Origin: Bacillota bacterium
GTDB lineage: Bacteria; Bacillota; Clostridia; Lachnospirales; Lachnospiraceae
Direction: 5' to 3'
Assembly: GCA_023416695.1 (NCBI GenBank)
Contig: JAEZGY010000079.1
Span: 1-63,555, forward strand
DNA: 63,555 nt
Shown: positions 1 through 8,616 of the stretch, one piece after another
Position numbering within the stretch: position 1 is the stretch's first letter
Layout: every line of letters begins with the position of its first letter
The notes under the pieces: generated by a model
What the model saw: only the letters and a program-made list of their open reading frames with translations
What the model was told of the DNA's origin: nothing
Database searches by the model: none
Program-made: the position numbers and the translations under genes

Positions 1-23
1 AATCTGTAAGCATGTTTTTTCAT
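1..23 (-). CDS. 5' end of a gene running off the window edge
   Basis: An ATG on the minus strand (complement of 21-23) lies 5 bases downstream of a GGAGGG ribosome site (complement of 29-34). Only seven codons are visible (M K K H A Y R) before the window ends, so the product cannot be named. The gene follows the amino-acid ABC operon in the same direction, about 100 bases after the ATPase stop codon. A basic start such as MKK would suit a signal peptide or a small cytoplasmic protein equally well. Confidence 0.45.
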
Positions 24-123
24 GTTTTCCCTCCACGAAATAATATTCTCTCATTAACATTGTCGCATTTATCATACCTTCTCTTCCATAAAAATACAAG
101 GGGCAAATAGGTATGTTTCTCAA

Positions 124-879
124 TTAATCCATAAATTTTCCTAGGAAACTTCTCGTTCTTTCATTGCTAGAGGAGAATACTTCATCAGGAGTTCCATCCT
201 CTACGATATAACCATCATCCATAAAAATCATACGATCTGAGATCTCTCTAGCAAAGCTCATTTCATGGGTAACAATCACCATGGTCATATTAAGACTTGT
301 CAACGACTTAATCACTTTCAGTACCTCTCCAGTAAGCTCAGGATCTAAGGCTGAGGTTGGTTCATCAAAAAATAAGATATCTGGTTGTAGCGCCAAAGCC
401 CTAGCTATAGAAACACGCTGGCACTGACCACCAGAAAGCTCATGTGGATATGCGTCCTTCTTATCCTCTAAGCCAAGGCGTTTAAGAAGGTCTATGGCCT
501 CCCTCTCCGCAGTATCTTTATCTTTTCCAACCACATGAATCGGAGCCTCTGTGATATTACGCAGGACAGAATAATGTGGAAATAGATTAAAGCTTTGAAA
601 TACAAGTCCTGTCTTAAGACGAATCTGTTTTAAGGTCTCTTTATCTGCATAGCTGACTTTACCCTCATTGGTTGTGGCCATTTGCATACCAGCAACCTTA
701 ACTTCTCCTCCATTAATGGTCTCTAACCTAGTTAGACAGCGTAGTAGCGTGGACTTACCAGAGCCTGAAGACCCAATGATTGATACAATCTCCCCATGTT
801 TAATGGACAGGTTAATATCCTTAAGTACTTGAAGGTGTCCAAAATTCTTCTTTAAATTATTAATTTCAATTGCGTACAT
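124..879 (-). CDS. Polar amino-acid ABC transporter, ATP-binding protein (GlnQ/HisP type)
   Basis: This is the 251-residue ATPase that powers an importer for polar amino acids. The Walker A motif is GSSGSGKST near residues 36-44, the signature is LSGGQ near residue 148, and Walker B is ILFFDEPTSALDP followed by the switch histidine in IVTHEM. Length and motif order fit the PAAT family (GlnQ, HisP, ArtP). It is the last gene of a three-gene operon, 10 bases after the permease, with its own GGAGG site. It should sit on the cytoplasmic face, bound to a permease dimer. The exact amino acid cannot be read from the sequence. Confidence 0.95.
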   Translation of the reverse strand: MYAIEINNLKKNFGHLQVLKDINLSIKHGEIVSIIGSSGSGKSTLLRCLTRLETINGGEVKVAGMQMATTNEGKVSYADKETLKQIRLKTGLVFQSFNLFPHYSVLRNITEAPIHVVGKDKDTAEREAIDLLKRLGLEDKKDAYPHELSGGQCQRVSIARALALQPDILFFDEPTSALDPELTGEVLKVIKSLTSLNMTMVIVTHEMSFAREISDRMIFMDDGYIVEDGTPDEVFSSSNERTRSFLGKFMD

Positions 880-889
880 TGGTCTCCTC

Positions 890-1540
890 CTATTGGTAAT
901 ATCCTAACTTCTTTTCTGCTATGTAGAAACAACGAGCCACAACACTGTTCATCACCAAATAAAAGCCTCCAGCCATAATAATTGGGATTACAGAAGAACG
1001 AGCTGACATACTTTCTGTAGCTAATTTATAAAGTTCAGGTAACGCAATTACTGATACTAAAGCGGTGTCCTTCACTAATGTCATAAACTCACTACCCATT
1101 GGAGGAAGAATTCTCTTAATAACTTGTGGTAATGTTATCTTAAAAAAGGACTGTTTTTTGGAAAAGCCTAAAACAATGGCTGCTTCCTTCTGTCCCTTTG
1201 GCATAGACTCTAAACCAGAACGATAAATCTCTGCAAAGTAAGCTGCATAGTTTAATGACATAGCAATAATAGCGGCTGGGAATCTATCAATATAGATGCC
1301 TAGAAGTTTAGGTGGTCCAAAATAAAATACAAACAATTGTAAGATAAGAGGTGTTCCTCTCATAATCAATAAATAAAATCGAATAGGCCAGCTAAGAAAT
1401 TGGTACCTGGACATTCGGCCAAGACAAAGTATTAGTCCTAATGGTAACGAAAAAACCAGTGTCCAAAAAAAGATACTTAAGGTATCTCCTGAAGCAAAGA
1501 ACATATTTTTAAGTAGTTTTAATATTGCTTCCTGTGTCAT
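890..1540 (-). CDS. Polar amino-acid ABC transporter, permease (HisM/GlnP family)
   Basis: A 216-residue inner-membrane protein with about five hydrophobic segments. It carries the EAA-type coupling loop (KEAAIVLGFSKKQSFFKITLPQ, around residues 118-139) that docks on the ATPase, and the RGTPLILQLF segment typical of HisM/GlnP permeases near residue 61. Only one permease gene is present, so the transporter is probably a homodimer. The gene has a GGAGG ribosome site and lies between the binding-protein gene and the ATPase gene. Confidence 0.93.
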   Translation of the reverse strand: MTQEAILKLLKNMFFASGDTLSIFFWTLVFSLPLGLILCLGRMSRYQFLSWPIRFYLLIMRGTPLILQLFVFYFGPPKLLGIYIDRFPAAIIAMSLNYAAYFAEIYRSGLESMPKGQKEAAIVLGFSKKQSFFKITLPQVIKRILPPMGSEFMTLVKDTALVSVIALPELYKLATESMSARSSVIPIIMAGGFYLVMNSVVARCFYIAEKKLGYYQ

Positions 1541-1576
1541 ACTGTCCTCCCATAGTTCATTAATATGTAATAAAAT

Positions 1577-1605
1577 TGGCTGTTACACCCAAAGTGCAAC
1601 AGCCA
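1577..1605 (-). terminator. Hairpin between binding-protein and permease genes
   Basis: An 8-bp perfect stem (TGGCTGTT/AACAGCCA) with a 13-base loop lies between the binding-protein stop codon and the permease start. On the minus strand it is followed by ATTTTATT, a weak U-tract. A partial terminator or mRNA stabiliser at this place is common in ABC operons, where it keeps binding-protein mRNA more abundant than permease mRNA. Confidence 0.55.
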
Positions 1606-1625
1606 CATTAATCGTCGTATTGGCT

Positions 1626-2468
1626 TTATTGAATGGTTGTAACATCAGAGCCAAACCAGGTCTGGCTAATCTTAGCTAATGTTCCATCTTCCTTCATTGC
1701 CTTTAAATGTTTTTCCACTTCTGTACATAATGCTTTGTCACCTTTTCTAAATCCAATGACATATTTCTCATCTGCAAGACTATCGGATAATAGTTTGTAT
1801 TTGTCTGCATTCTTCTCCATATAGTAGCGAGCTACTACTTCATCCATAACAACTGCATCAGAGCCACCAATTTCAAGGTCCATCATAGCCTGAACATTAT
1901 CATCAATCTTTAATAAATCTTTTAATGACTTTACAAGATCAGCCTGTGCTTCCATCGCTTCGGATGCTGTTGAGCCACTCTGTACAGCAACAGTCTTTCC
2001 TTCTAAATCCTTTAAAGAATTAATGCTGCTATCTGCAAGAACAACACCTACTTGAGTATTGCCCATGTAAGATTGACTTAAAGTCATAGCCTTATCTCTA
2101 TCTGCAGAATAGCTGAGTCCATTCCAAATACAATCGATATTCTTATTATCTAATTCCATCTCTTTTGAATCCCAATCGATTGGTTGTAATTGAAGCTCAA
2201 TATTCATTCTCTTACAAACTTCTTTTGCTAAATCGATATCAAATCCAATAATATTATTGTCCTCATCCTTAAATCCCATTGGTGGGAAGGAAGCATCTAA
2301 GCCTAAAACAAGTTTTTTCTTACCCATTACATACTCTAAGGATGTATCCTTATTGGCATCATTACTACTATCGTTACCAGCAGTATTATTGCTTTTAGTT
2401 CCACAGGAAGCAATCACCATACTGCAAACAAGCAAAAGAGCTAAAATCTTTGATACTTTTTTCATCAT
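1626..2468 (-). CDS. Amino-acid ABC transporter substrate-binding lipoprotein
   Basis: A 280-residue solute-binding protein, SBP_bac_3 family. It begins with a lipoprotein signal peptide (KKVSKILALLLVCSMVIASCG); the lipobox is VIASC, so the mature protein is tethered by its cysteine. A Ser/Asn/Asp-rich linker follows, then the two-lobed binding fold with the KLVLGLDASFPPMGFKD opening and NIIGFDIDLAKEVCKRM, both typical of the family. It is the first gene of the operon and has a near-consensus promoter at 2522-2550. Two adjacent ATGs follow the AGGAGG site; the first is used here. Confidence 0.94.
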   Translation of the reverse strand: MMKKVSKILALLLVCSMVIASCGTKSNNTAGNDSSNDANKDTSLEYVMGKKKLVLGLDASFPPMGFKDEDNNIIGFDIDLAKEVCKRMNIELQLQPIDWDSKEMELDNKNIDCIWNGLSYSADRDKAMTLSQSYMGNTQVGVVLADSSINSLKDLEGKTVAVQSGSTASEAMEAQADLVKSLKDLLKIDDNVQAMMDLEIGGSDAVVMDEVVARYYMEKNADKYKLLSDSLADEKYVIGFRKGDKALCTEVEKHLKAMKEDGTLAKISQTWFGSDVTTIQ

Positions 2469-2521
2469 TTCTCCTCCTAAACCTTTTATCTGTTAAAACA
2501 ATATGTACTTTTTACTTTATT

Positions 2522-2550
2522 ATATTAGCATACTAAAGTAACCATGTCAA
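2522..2550 (-). promoter_or_regulatory. Sigma-A promoter of the amino-acid ABC operon
   Basis: On the minus strand TTGACA (complement of 2545-2550) is separated by 17 bases from TAATAT (complement of 2522-2527). The start codon of the binding-protein gene is about 50 bases downstream. The leader is too short for a riboswitch. Confidence 0.75.
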
Positions 2551-2778
2551 TCACAGGAATAGAATACCTATGTTTTTGTTACTTTGTACCAAAAATGAAA
2601 ACTACATTTTAATGTATCACTAAATATATACTTTCCATCCAACTAAAAGAATAAATTCTGTGATGATTCCCATACTAAACAATACCTTGGTAATCCTCAA
2701 AGCCTTTTAGCAACACGATTGTCCTTTGTCTCCCACATTTATCTTTTTTCTTATTTTTTTACATATCACAACATATGG
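2551..2778. other. Intergenic stretch between divergent promoters
   Basis: AT-rich DNA between the divergent promoters of the ABC operon and the following membrane-protein gene. No strong terminator or riboswitch is visible. One short minus-strand frame at 2620-2700 (TTG start, 26 codons) would encode a hydrophobic peptide with one possible membrane span, but its AAAAGG site is only 2 bases from the start. It may be a gene remnant. Confidence 0.4.
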
Positions 2779-2807
2779 TTTACATATACCAAAATGTAGT
2801 GTATACA
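2779..2807 (+). promoter_or_regulatory. Sigma-A promoter of the membrane-protein gene at 2888
   Basis: TTTACA at 2779-2784, a 17-base spacer and TATACA at 2802-2807, about 80 bases ahead of the start codon at 2888. Confidence 0.6.
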
Positions 2808-2887
2808 ACTAGTAGGGAATAATTAAAAAGACATCCTCTTAACCTTTGTAAGTCACTATGCAATTATGTTTGTAAAGGAGAGTATAT

Positions 2888-3532
2888 ATGGAATTTCTAA
2901 GTCACATACGGGGTACTGAGAAGTCAATACCCATTGGTAGACAGATTGTTAATACCTGTGCACTTTTATTTTTAGGGATTGCTTTGGGAACCTTTTCAAA
3001 ATTCTTAGATGATACAGCAACAAATGAGCTGCCCTATATATTTGAATATTTGGATATTAGAAACTTTCTTGGTCGTTTTGCCATATGGGTACTGATTGCT
3101 CTATGTATTTCAATTTTTAGCAATTCTTCATTCAGAGCATCAATAAATGTGTTTCTCTTCTTTACCGGAATGGTTACAAGCTATTATCTATATTCAAATT
3201 ATGTAGCTGGCTTTTTCCCAAGAAGTTATGCCATGATATGGTTTTGTTTTACCGCCATATCTCCCTTGTTAGCCTTTATCTGTTGGTATGCAAAGGGAGA
3301 AAGTAAGTTATCTCTTGTTCTTTCCGCAATAATAATTGCAGTTTTATTCAATATGACATTTGTCTATGGATGGATTTACTTTGATATGCGGTCAATCTTA
3401 GAACTGTTGGTTTTTATTTTTGGATTAGTGGTTTTGAAACGGAATACAATCAAGGGCTCAATAGTTATGACAGCAATGGGAACTTCCTTTGCATTTATTC
3501 TTAACTTATTGGTTCCATTTCATTTTGGATAA
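2888..3532 (+). CDS. Polytopic membrane protein, possibly DUF6518 type
   Basis: A 214-residue protein that is almost entirely membrane spans (six or seven hydrophobic segments). It has a short N-terminal stretch EFLSHIRGTEKSIPIG, and a SPLLAFICWYAKGESK segment near the middle that recalls the uncharacterised DUF6518 family; that assignment is from memory and tentative. No catalytic motif is visible and no function is proposed. It stands alone, with its own promoter and a GGAG ribosome site, and converges on the amidohydrolase gene. Confidence 0.75.
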   Translation: MEFLSHIRGTEKSIPIGRQIVNTCALLFLGIALGTFSKFLDDTATNELPYIFEYLDIRNFLGRFAIWVLIALCISIFSNSSFRASINVFLFFTGMVTSYYLYSNYVAGFFPRSYAMIWFCFTAISPLLAFICWYAKGESKLSLVLSAIIIAVLFNMTFVYGWIYFDMRSILELLVFIFGLVVLKRNTIKGSIVMTAMGTSFAFILNLLVPFHFG

Positions 3533-3543
3533 ACCTCTCTATG

Positions 3544-3633
3544 TTCTCTGGGGCTACCGACCTGACTGTAGGGTTATAGGGGGTGCCTTACTACGCCTTA
3601 TAGCCCTATGAGCAGGCCGATCGCACCAGAGAA
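3544..3633. repeat. Long imperfect hairpin between convergent genes
   Basis: The two arms (about 3544-3582 and 3596-3633) pair over nearly 38 bases with a few mismatches and G-T pairs. The base of the stem is TTCTCTGG/CCAGAGAA and the top is near GGGTTATAGG/CCTTATAGCC. Base composition is clearly more GC-rich than its surroundings. There is no clean U-tract on either side, so it is not a standard terminator, although it fills the whole gap between two convergent genes. A mobile palindromic unit (MITE or REP-like) or a structured RNA are both possible. Confidence 0.6.
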
Positions 3634-3640
3634 ACCACTA

Positions 3641-4789
3641 TTATGAAAAAACAAAAGCTAAATAAAGCATCGTGGCATTGAGTACTGCCTTCTCGTCAAT
3701 ATTAAAGCAATTATGATGATTTGGATATGCTCTTCCCATAGATTCATTACCTGCTCCAACAAAGGCAAAAACTCCTGGAATCTGCTGCTGGTAGATCGAG
3801 AAATCTTCTCCTAAGAACATTTTAGGAAGGTCAATCATACTTTCCTTATCAAAAATTCGCTCTGCTGCTTTTAACGCTTTCTCAGTAAGTACCGCATCAT
3901 TCATAACCACAGGATGAAGTGATCTCTGATAGTTGATTACAGCTGTTGTGTTATAGGTCTCTGCTGTATTGCTGACAATACGTTTTACCGACCGCTCAAT
4001 ATGGCTACCATCCTCATGAGAGAAGGTTCTTGCAGTTCCTTCAATGTATGCTTCTCCTGAAATGATATTGTGTGCTGTTCCACTTTCCAACTTCCCTATG
4101 GTTACTACTGCTGGATGCAAAGGATCAAGCTCTCTACTAACAATGGACTGTAGGTTCATAACGGTTGCGGCCCCTACCACAGTAGCATCAACACACTGAT
4201 GAGGCTTTCCAGCATGGCCAGAACGTCCATTAATCTGTATTTTAAATATATCAGAGGCAGCCATTCTTGGTCCTGATTTTATAGAAATCTTACCACATGG
4301 AATATCACCAAATACGTGTAATCCATATATCTCTTCCACATCATCTATTTGACCAGAATCACAAATCATTCTGGCTCCTAAACAATTCTCTTCTGATGGT
4401 TGAAAAATTAGCTTTACTGTACAATTTAATTCCTTCTCAAAGGTTTTTAGTATATCTGCTGCTCCAAGTAAGGCTGCCATATGAGCATCATGTCCACAAG
4501 CATGCATAATTCCGTCATGAACAGAACGATATCCAACCTCAGTCTTTTCTTGTATATGTAAGGCATCCATATCAGCACGTAGTGCAATTACTCGGTCTCC
4601 ATGACCAACCAGACCAATGACTCCTGTGTCCCCAGCTACTACATAAGGAATCTCCATATTATCCAGTTCCTCTCGTATTCGCTTAGAGGTATCGTACTCC
4701 TTACCACTTAACTCTGGATACTTATGAAAATGCTTCCTTAGCCTAATCATGTAATTGCTTCTTTTTTCTACTTCCTTCTTAATGTTCAT
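3641..4789 (-). CDS. M20 family amidohydrolase (N-acyl amino acid or acetyl-diaminopimelate deacylase type)
   Basis: A 382-residue zinc hydrolase of the M20D group (hippurate hydrolase, IAA-amino acid hydrolase, N-acetyldiaminopimelate deacetylase). Visible motifs are RADMDAL near residue 71, MHACGHDAHMA near residue 95 (metal ligands Cys/His) and the FQPSEEN segment with the catalytic glutamate near residue 132. GHAGKPHQ, in the dimerisation lid, also fits. The substrate cannot be fixed; there are no dap genes beside it. The start follows an AGGAGG site. A promoter with 17-base spacing lies at 4847-4875. Confidence 0.9.
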   Translation of the reverse strand: MNIKKEVEKRSNYMIRLRKHFHKYPELSGKEYDTSKRIREELDNMEIPYVVAGDTGVIGLVGHGDRVIALRADMDALHIQEKTEVGYRSVHDGIMHACGHDAHMAALLGAADILKTFEKELNCTVKLIFQPSEENCLGARMICDSGQIDDVEEIYGLHVFGDIPCGKISIKSGPRMAASDIFKIQINGRSGHAGKPHQCVDATVVGAATVMNLQSIVSRELDPLHPAVVTIGKLESGTAHNIISGEAYIEGTARTFSHEDGSHIERSVKRIVSNTAETYNTTAVINYQRSLHPVVMNDAVLTEKALKAAERIFDKESMIDLPKMFLGEDFSIYQQQIPGVFAFVGAGNESMGRAYPNHHNCFNIDEKAVLNATMLYLAFVFS

Positions 4790-4846
4790 AAGGACCTCCT
4801 GCTATCATCAGCCTTCTATAGGTAGATATTTAGTTACTATATGGCT

Positions 4847-4875
4847 ATTGTATCGAGAAAAGATGGATAAATCAA
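4847..4875 (-). promoter_or_regulatory. Sigma-A promoter of the amidohydrolase gene
   Basis: TTGATT (complement of 4870-4875), a 17-base spacer, then TACAAT (complement of 4847-4852), about 58 bases before the start codon. Confidence 0.6.
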
Positions 4876-4976
4876 CCATTTCATATGCAGTAACTATTAC
4901 AGAACAGATTGCAACATTTTATGTTACTTATTTGTGTTACAATTAAAATAATAATACATACTGGGGGGATTGTGTA

Positions 4977-5822
4977 ATGAAAAAAGTTATAATGATTATT
5001 ATTTTAACCCTACTGTTGCTTCCCATTAGTAGCAAGAGTGTTTTAGCTGATATGGGACCAAAACCTGATGTAACCATAGACTTTAATGGGCTAGAGGATA
5101 GGACCTATTACGTAACTCTACTATCTGAAAGAAGTTCCTCTGGTCCATGGGAAGTAGATAGGAATTATGATATCGCAACCGAAGAGAATATAGGGACAGC
5201 CTTTAAAAATTATAAGGATACAGATAGCTACTATTTTCTTGGTTATTATGAAAATTGCACCGAGAATGATTCCTTTATATGGAGTTACTGGTCACCAGAA
5301 AAATTCAAGATTTTAATCTATCTACCAGACACCAAAGAGTTTATTGTAAGCGAGGATAGTTACTATTGTTATGACTTCCACAGTGATTTTATTGCTACGA
5401 TAACAGATGGGAAGATAGCTGTAGAGAAGGATATTAGATGGTCTAGCCAAGTGCTCCCTTTTATAGAAAGAGTCCTACTGACATTGGCTATCGAGCTATG
5501 TATTGCTTCGGCCTTTTCCTACAACAGGAAAAAACAGCTCATTGTTATAACTATAACCAATGTAGTAACTCAATTTCTTCTAAATATCATTCTATTTTCT
5601 AGGTCAATGCCAAATACTGATTGGAATGCATTCTACTCAATCTATCTACTACTAGAAATATTAATTGTTCTATTAGAAGGATTTGTTTACATGCTTTTAC
5701 TACCTCGATATGATGTGTTTACAGAAAAAAAATCAAAACCTTGGTTATATTCCATCACTGCCAACGCTGCATCCCTCTCCTTTGGTCTTATATTATCCAT
5801 GTTAGTTCCGGAAATGTTCTAG
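4977..5822 (+). CDS. Exported-domain membrane protein of unknown function
   Basis: A 281-residue protein. Residues 1-25 form a signal peptide ending near SVLADMGPKP. An outside domain of about 130 residues follows, opening with VTIDFNGLEDRTYYVTLLSE and containing a YYFLGYY segment. From about residue 158 there are four hydrophobic segments. Proteins with the MGPKPxVTIDF start recur in Firmicutes as far as I recall, but I know no function. A GGGGGG ribosome site lies 6 bases before the ATG. The gene ends in a shared terminator at 5854-5889. Confidence 0.75.
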   Translation: MKKVIMIIILTLLLLPISSKSVLADMGPKPDVTIDFNGLEDRTYYVTLLSERSSSGPWEVDRNYDIATEENIGTAFKNYKDTDSYYFLGYYENCTENDSFIWSYWSPEKFKILIYLPDTKEFIVSEDSYYCYDFHSDFIATITDGKIAVEKDIRWSSQVLPFIERVLLTLAIELCIASAFSYNRKKQLIVITITNVVTQFLLNIILFSRSMPNTDWNAFYSIYLLLEILIVLLEGFVYMLLLPRYDVFTEKKSKPWLYSITANAASLSFGLILSMLVPEMF

Positions 5823-5853
5823 GATATATCGTCTTTCCTTACGTACACAATCA

Positions 5854-5889
5854 ATAACGGGGGCTGAAAACTATTTCAGCCCCCGTTAT
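5854..5889. terminator. Bidirectional terminator
   Basis: A perfect 16-bp stem (5854-5869 with 5874-5889, core CGGGGGCTGAAA) closed by a 4-base loop, lying between convergent genes ending at 5822 and 5938. Arm ends are AT-rich on both sides, so it can serve both strands. Confidence 0.85.
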
Positions 5890-5937
5890 CTTTATCGGGA
5901 AATATATAACTATGAAAAGGAAATTGTCAAATAAGTA

Positions 5938-8376
5938 TTAACCCATTACTACTGTAACTTCATGAGTCTTACCATCTCCAGCAACAGGAATAATGTTGCC
6001 ACTAACCTCTTTACCATCTACTACTAATTTAGCAACTCCAGTAGATACATGGTTTGGATTCTCGATGGTAATCTGGTATACATCCCCACGGAATTCTCTT
6101 GTAATCTTATAACCATCCCAGCTCTGTGGAATTGCAGGATCAACCATTAATCCATCATACTCTGGTTTAATACCAAGAATATACTGAGAAATGGCTACAA
6201 AGTTCCAAGAAGCAGTTCCAGTTAACCAAGAGTTCTTCGCTTCACCAAAACGCTTTGCATCCTTACCTGCAACCATCTGTGAGTATACATACGGCTCAGT
6301 TCTATGAATCTCGCTATAATCCTCTGTATAAGCAGGAGCGATTCTTGTATAATAGTCAAATGCTTTGTCACCACGACCTAGTACTGCTTCTGCACACATG
6401 ATCCATGCATTATTATGACAGAAGATACCAGCATTCTCTTTGTAACCACCTGGATAGGTAGAAATCTCACCATATTCAACATAGTACTTTGTGAATGCAG
6501 GATTATTTAATACTAAGCCATATTTCGTTCCTAGACGTTCTTCTACAGAATCCATTGCCTGAACTGCTTTTCCGTCTTCAATACCACAGCCACCCATTAC
6601 GCAGAAGCCTTGAGATTCGATAAATATCTTACCTTCCTCATTCTGCTCACTACCAATTGGCCTACCATAATCATCATAAGCACGTAAGAACCACTGTCCA
6701 TCCCATCCGTCCTTCATGATAACCTGTCTCATCTTATCTACCTCAGTATAAGCTCTTGCTGCTTCCAGAGAGTTACCTATCTTCTCCATTAATTTTGCAT
6801 ACTCTGCACCAATGTAGGTAAACATACCGGCAATCATAACAGATTCTGCTACACGACCATCTTTAGAAGTGGAGGTTTGGAAGGACTCCCCTGGTTCTGT
6901 GGAGAAGCAGTTAAGGTTCAAACAGTCATTCCAGTCAGCACGACCAATAAGAGGAAGGCCATGAGGTCCTACATTATTAATTACGTGATCGAAGCTTCTC
7001 TTTAAATGATCCGCTAATGGAGTAGCGGTATTCATATCATTATCAAATGGAGTCATTACATCAAGAATAGAGTAATCTCCTGTTTCTTTTATATAAGCTA
7101 CTACAGCAAGAATCAGCCATAATGGATCGTCATTAAAGTTACCGCCAATGGCATCATTGCCCTTCTTAGTCAATGGTTGATACTGATGATATGCCCCACC
7201 ATCTTCTAACTGAGTAGATGCTAAATCAATAATTCGTTCTCTTGCTCTATCAGGAATCTGATGTACGAAACCAAGTAAGTCTTGATTAGAATCTCTAAAG
7301 CCCATTCCACGGCCAACGCCAGACTCGAAATAGGAAGCACTTCTAGATAAATTGAAAGTCACCATACATTGATATTGATTCCAGATATTTACCTGGCGAT
7401 TTAACTTCTTATCTTCAGATTCAATAGAGTATTTGGAAAGTAGCATGTCCCAATGTGCTGCTAACTCCTCTAATGCCTTATCTACATCTTTTGCAGTAGC
7501 AAACAGATTGATCATTGCTTCTGCTTTTTTCTTGTTGATTACACCCTTGGATTCCCATTTATCTTCTACAGGATTCTCAACATAACCAAGAACAAACACT
7601 AGCTCTTTCTTCTCTCCTGGCTCAAGAGAAATCTCTACGCAGTGAGATGCACAAGGAGACCAGCCATCAGCTACAGAGTTCCTTGACTTTCCTTCTACTA
7701 CAACCTGAGGATCGCTAAATCCATTATATGTACCAATAAAACTCTCTCTATCAGAATCAAATCCACTAATAGGAGCATTTACAGAATAGAACGCATAATG
7801 ATTACGACGCTCTTTGTATTCTGTCTTATGATAAATTACCGAGTCCTTAACTTCTACTTCTCCTGTATTAAAGTTACGTTGGAAATTACGATCATCGTCA
7901 TCTGCATTCCACAGACACCATTCTACAAAAGAGAATAATTTAACATCCTTCTTGGTATTTCCTTCATTCTCTACTACAACCTTCTGAACTTCACCATGGA
8001 AATTTAACGGAACAAAGTAAGTTACTTTAGTAGATATACCATTTTTCTTACCATTAATTGTAGTATAGCCCATACCATGACGGCATTCATAGAAATCTAA
8101 GTCTTTACGTGCAGGGGACCAACCTGGACTCCAAAAATCGCCATTGTCATATAAATAGAAATAATGGCCACCGCCTAAATCAAGAGGAACATTATTATAA
8201 CGAAACCTGGTAATTCTTCTTAATTTAGCATCTTTATAAAAACTATAACCACCTGTAGTATTAGATATAATAGTGAAAAATTCCTGAGAACCTAAATAGT
8301 TAATCCATGGATAAGGTGTGTTTGGTGTAGCAATCACATACTCTTTGTTTAAGTCGTCGAAATAACCAAATTTCAT
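5938..8376 (-). CDS. Cellobiose phosphorylase (GH94)
   Basis: This 812-residue cytoplasmic enzyme cleaves cellobiose with inorganic phosphate to glucose 1-phosphate and glucose, saving ATP during cellulose use. Length and sequence match the GH94 cellobiose phosphorylases. The N-terminal beta-sandwich begins MKFGYFDDLNKEYVI and contains the GGGHYFYLYDNGDFWSPGW segment. The catalytic barrel carries GVGRGMGFRDSNQDLLGF and the general acid Asp484 in RADWNDCLN. The closely related cellodextrin phosphorylases are longer, so cellobiose is the better substrate call. It is a single gene with its own promoter at 8451-8479, an AAAGGAG site and no sugar transporter beside it. Confidence 0.95.
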   Translation of the reverse strand: MKFGYFDDLNKEYVIATPNTPYPWINYLGSQEFFTIISNTTGGYSFYKDAKLRRITRFRYNNVPLDLGGGHYFYLYDNGDFWSPGWSPARKDLDFYECRHGMGYTTINGKKNGISTKVTYFVPLNFHGEVQKVVVENEGNTKKDVKLFSFVEWCLWNADDDDRNFQRNFNTGEVEVKDSVIYHKTEYKERRNHYAFYSVNAPISGFDSDRESFIGTYNGFSDPQVVVEGKSRNSVADGWSPCASHCVEISLEPGEKKELVFVLGYVENPVEDKWESKGVINKKKAEAMINLFATAKDVDKALEELAAHWDMLLSKYSIESEDKKLNRQVNIWNQYQCMVTFNLSRSASYFESGVGRGMGFRDSNQDLLGFVHQIPDRARERIIDLASTQLEDGGAYHQYQPLTKKGNDAIGGNFNDDPLWLILAVVAYIKETGDYSILDVMTPFDNDMNTATPLADHLKRSFDHVINNVGPHGLPLIGRADWNDCLNLNCFSTEPGESFQTSTSKDGRVAESVMIAGMFTYIGAEYAKLMEKIGNSLEAARAYTEVDKMRQVIMKDGWDGQWFLRAYDDYGRPIGSEQNEEGKIFIESQGFCVMGGCGIEDGKAVQAMDSVEERLGTKYGLVLNNPAFTKYYVEYGEISTYPGGYKENAGIFCHNNAWIMCAEAVLGRGDKAFDYYTRIAPAYTEDYSEIHRTEPYVYSQMVAGKDAKRFGEAKNSWLTGTASWNFVAISQYILGIKPEYDGLMVDPAIPQSWDGYKITREFRGDVYQITIENPNHVSTGVAKLVVDGKEVSGNIIPVAGDGKTHEVTVVMG

Positions 8377-8450
8377 TCTTTTTCTCCTTTATTTCTTATT
8401 CCATCATCAGTACTAAATTTCTACGAAACTTTTTTACTGTTGATATTACT

Positions 8451-8479
8451 ATTATATGATACCTCTTTTTCGATTTCAA
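8451..8479 (-). promoter_or_regulatory. Sigma-A promoter of cellobiose phosphorylase
   Basis: TTGAAA (complement of 8474-8479), 17-base spacer, TATAAT (complement of 8451-8456). The leader is about 70 bases. I looked for a convincing CcpA (cre) palindrome here and did not find one. Confidence 0.75.
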
Positions 8480-8580
8480 TCAGCGACATTCACAAAAAAA
8501 ATGACTCTCGCTTGGCTATTATATATGACTTTCTCGAAACTTTTACGAAAAACACTATAATTTCCTCATATAAAACGAAA

Positions 8581-8608
8581 TTCGCTACGAAACATCGTTC
8601 GTAGCGAA
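8581..8608 (-). terminator. Terminator of the gene at 8617
   Basis: A perfect 11-bp stem (TTCGCTACGAA with TTCGTAGCGAA) and a 6-base loop lie 8 bases after the stop codon. On the minus strand a T-rich tract, TTTCGTTTTAT, follows. Confidence 0.8.
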
Positions 8609-8616
8609 CCTTCAAA

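Noticed and set aside
8377..8480. CcpA (cre) operator before cellobiose phosphorylase
   Set aside because: TGAAATCGAAAAAG keeps only half of the palindrome; too weak to list as a site.
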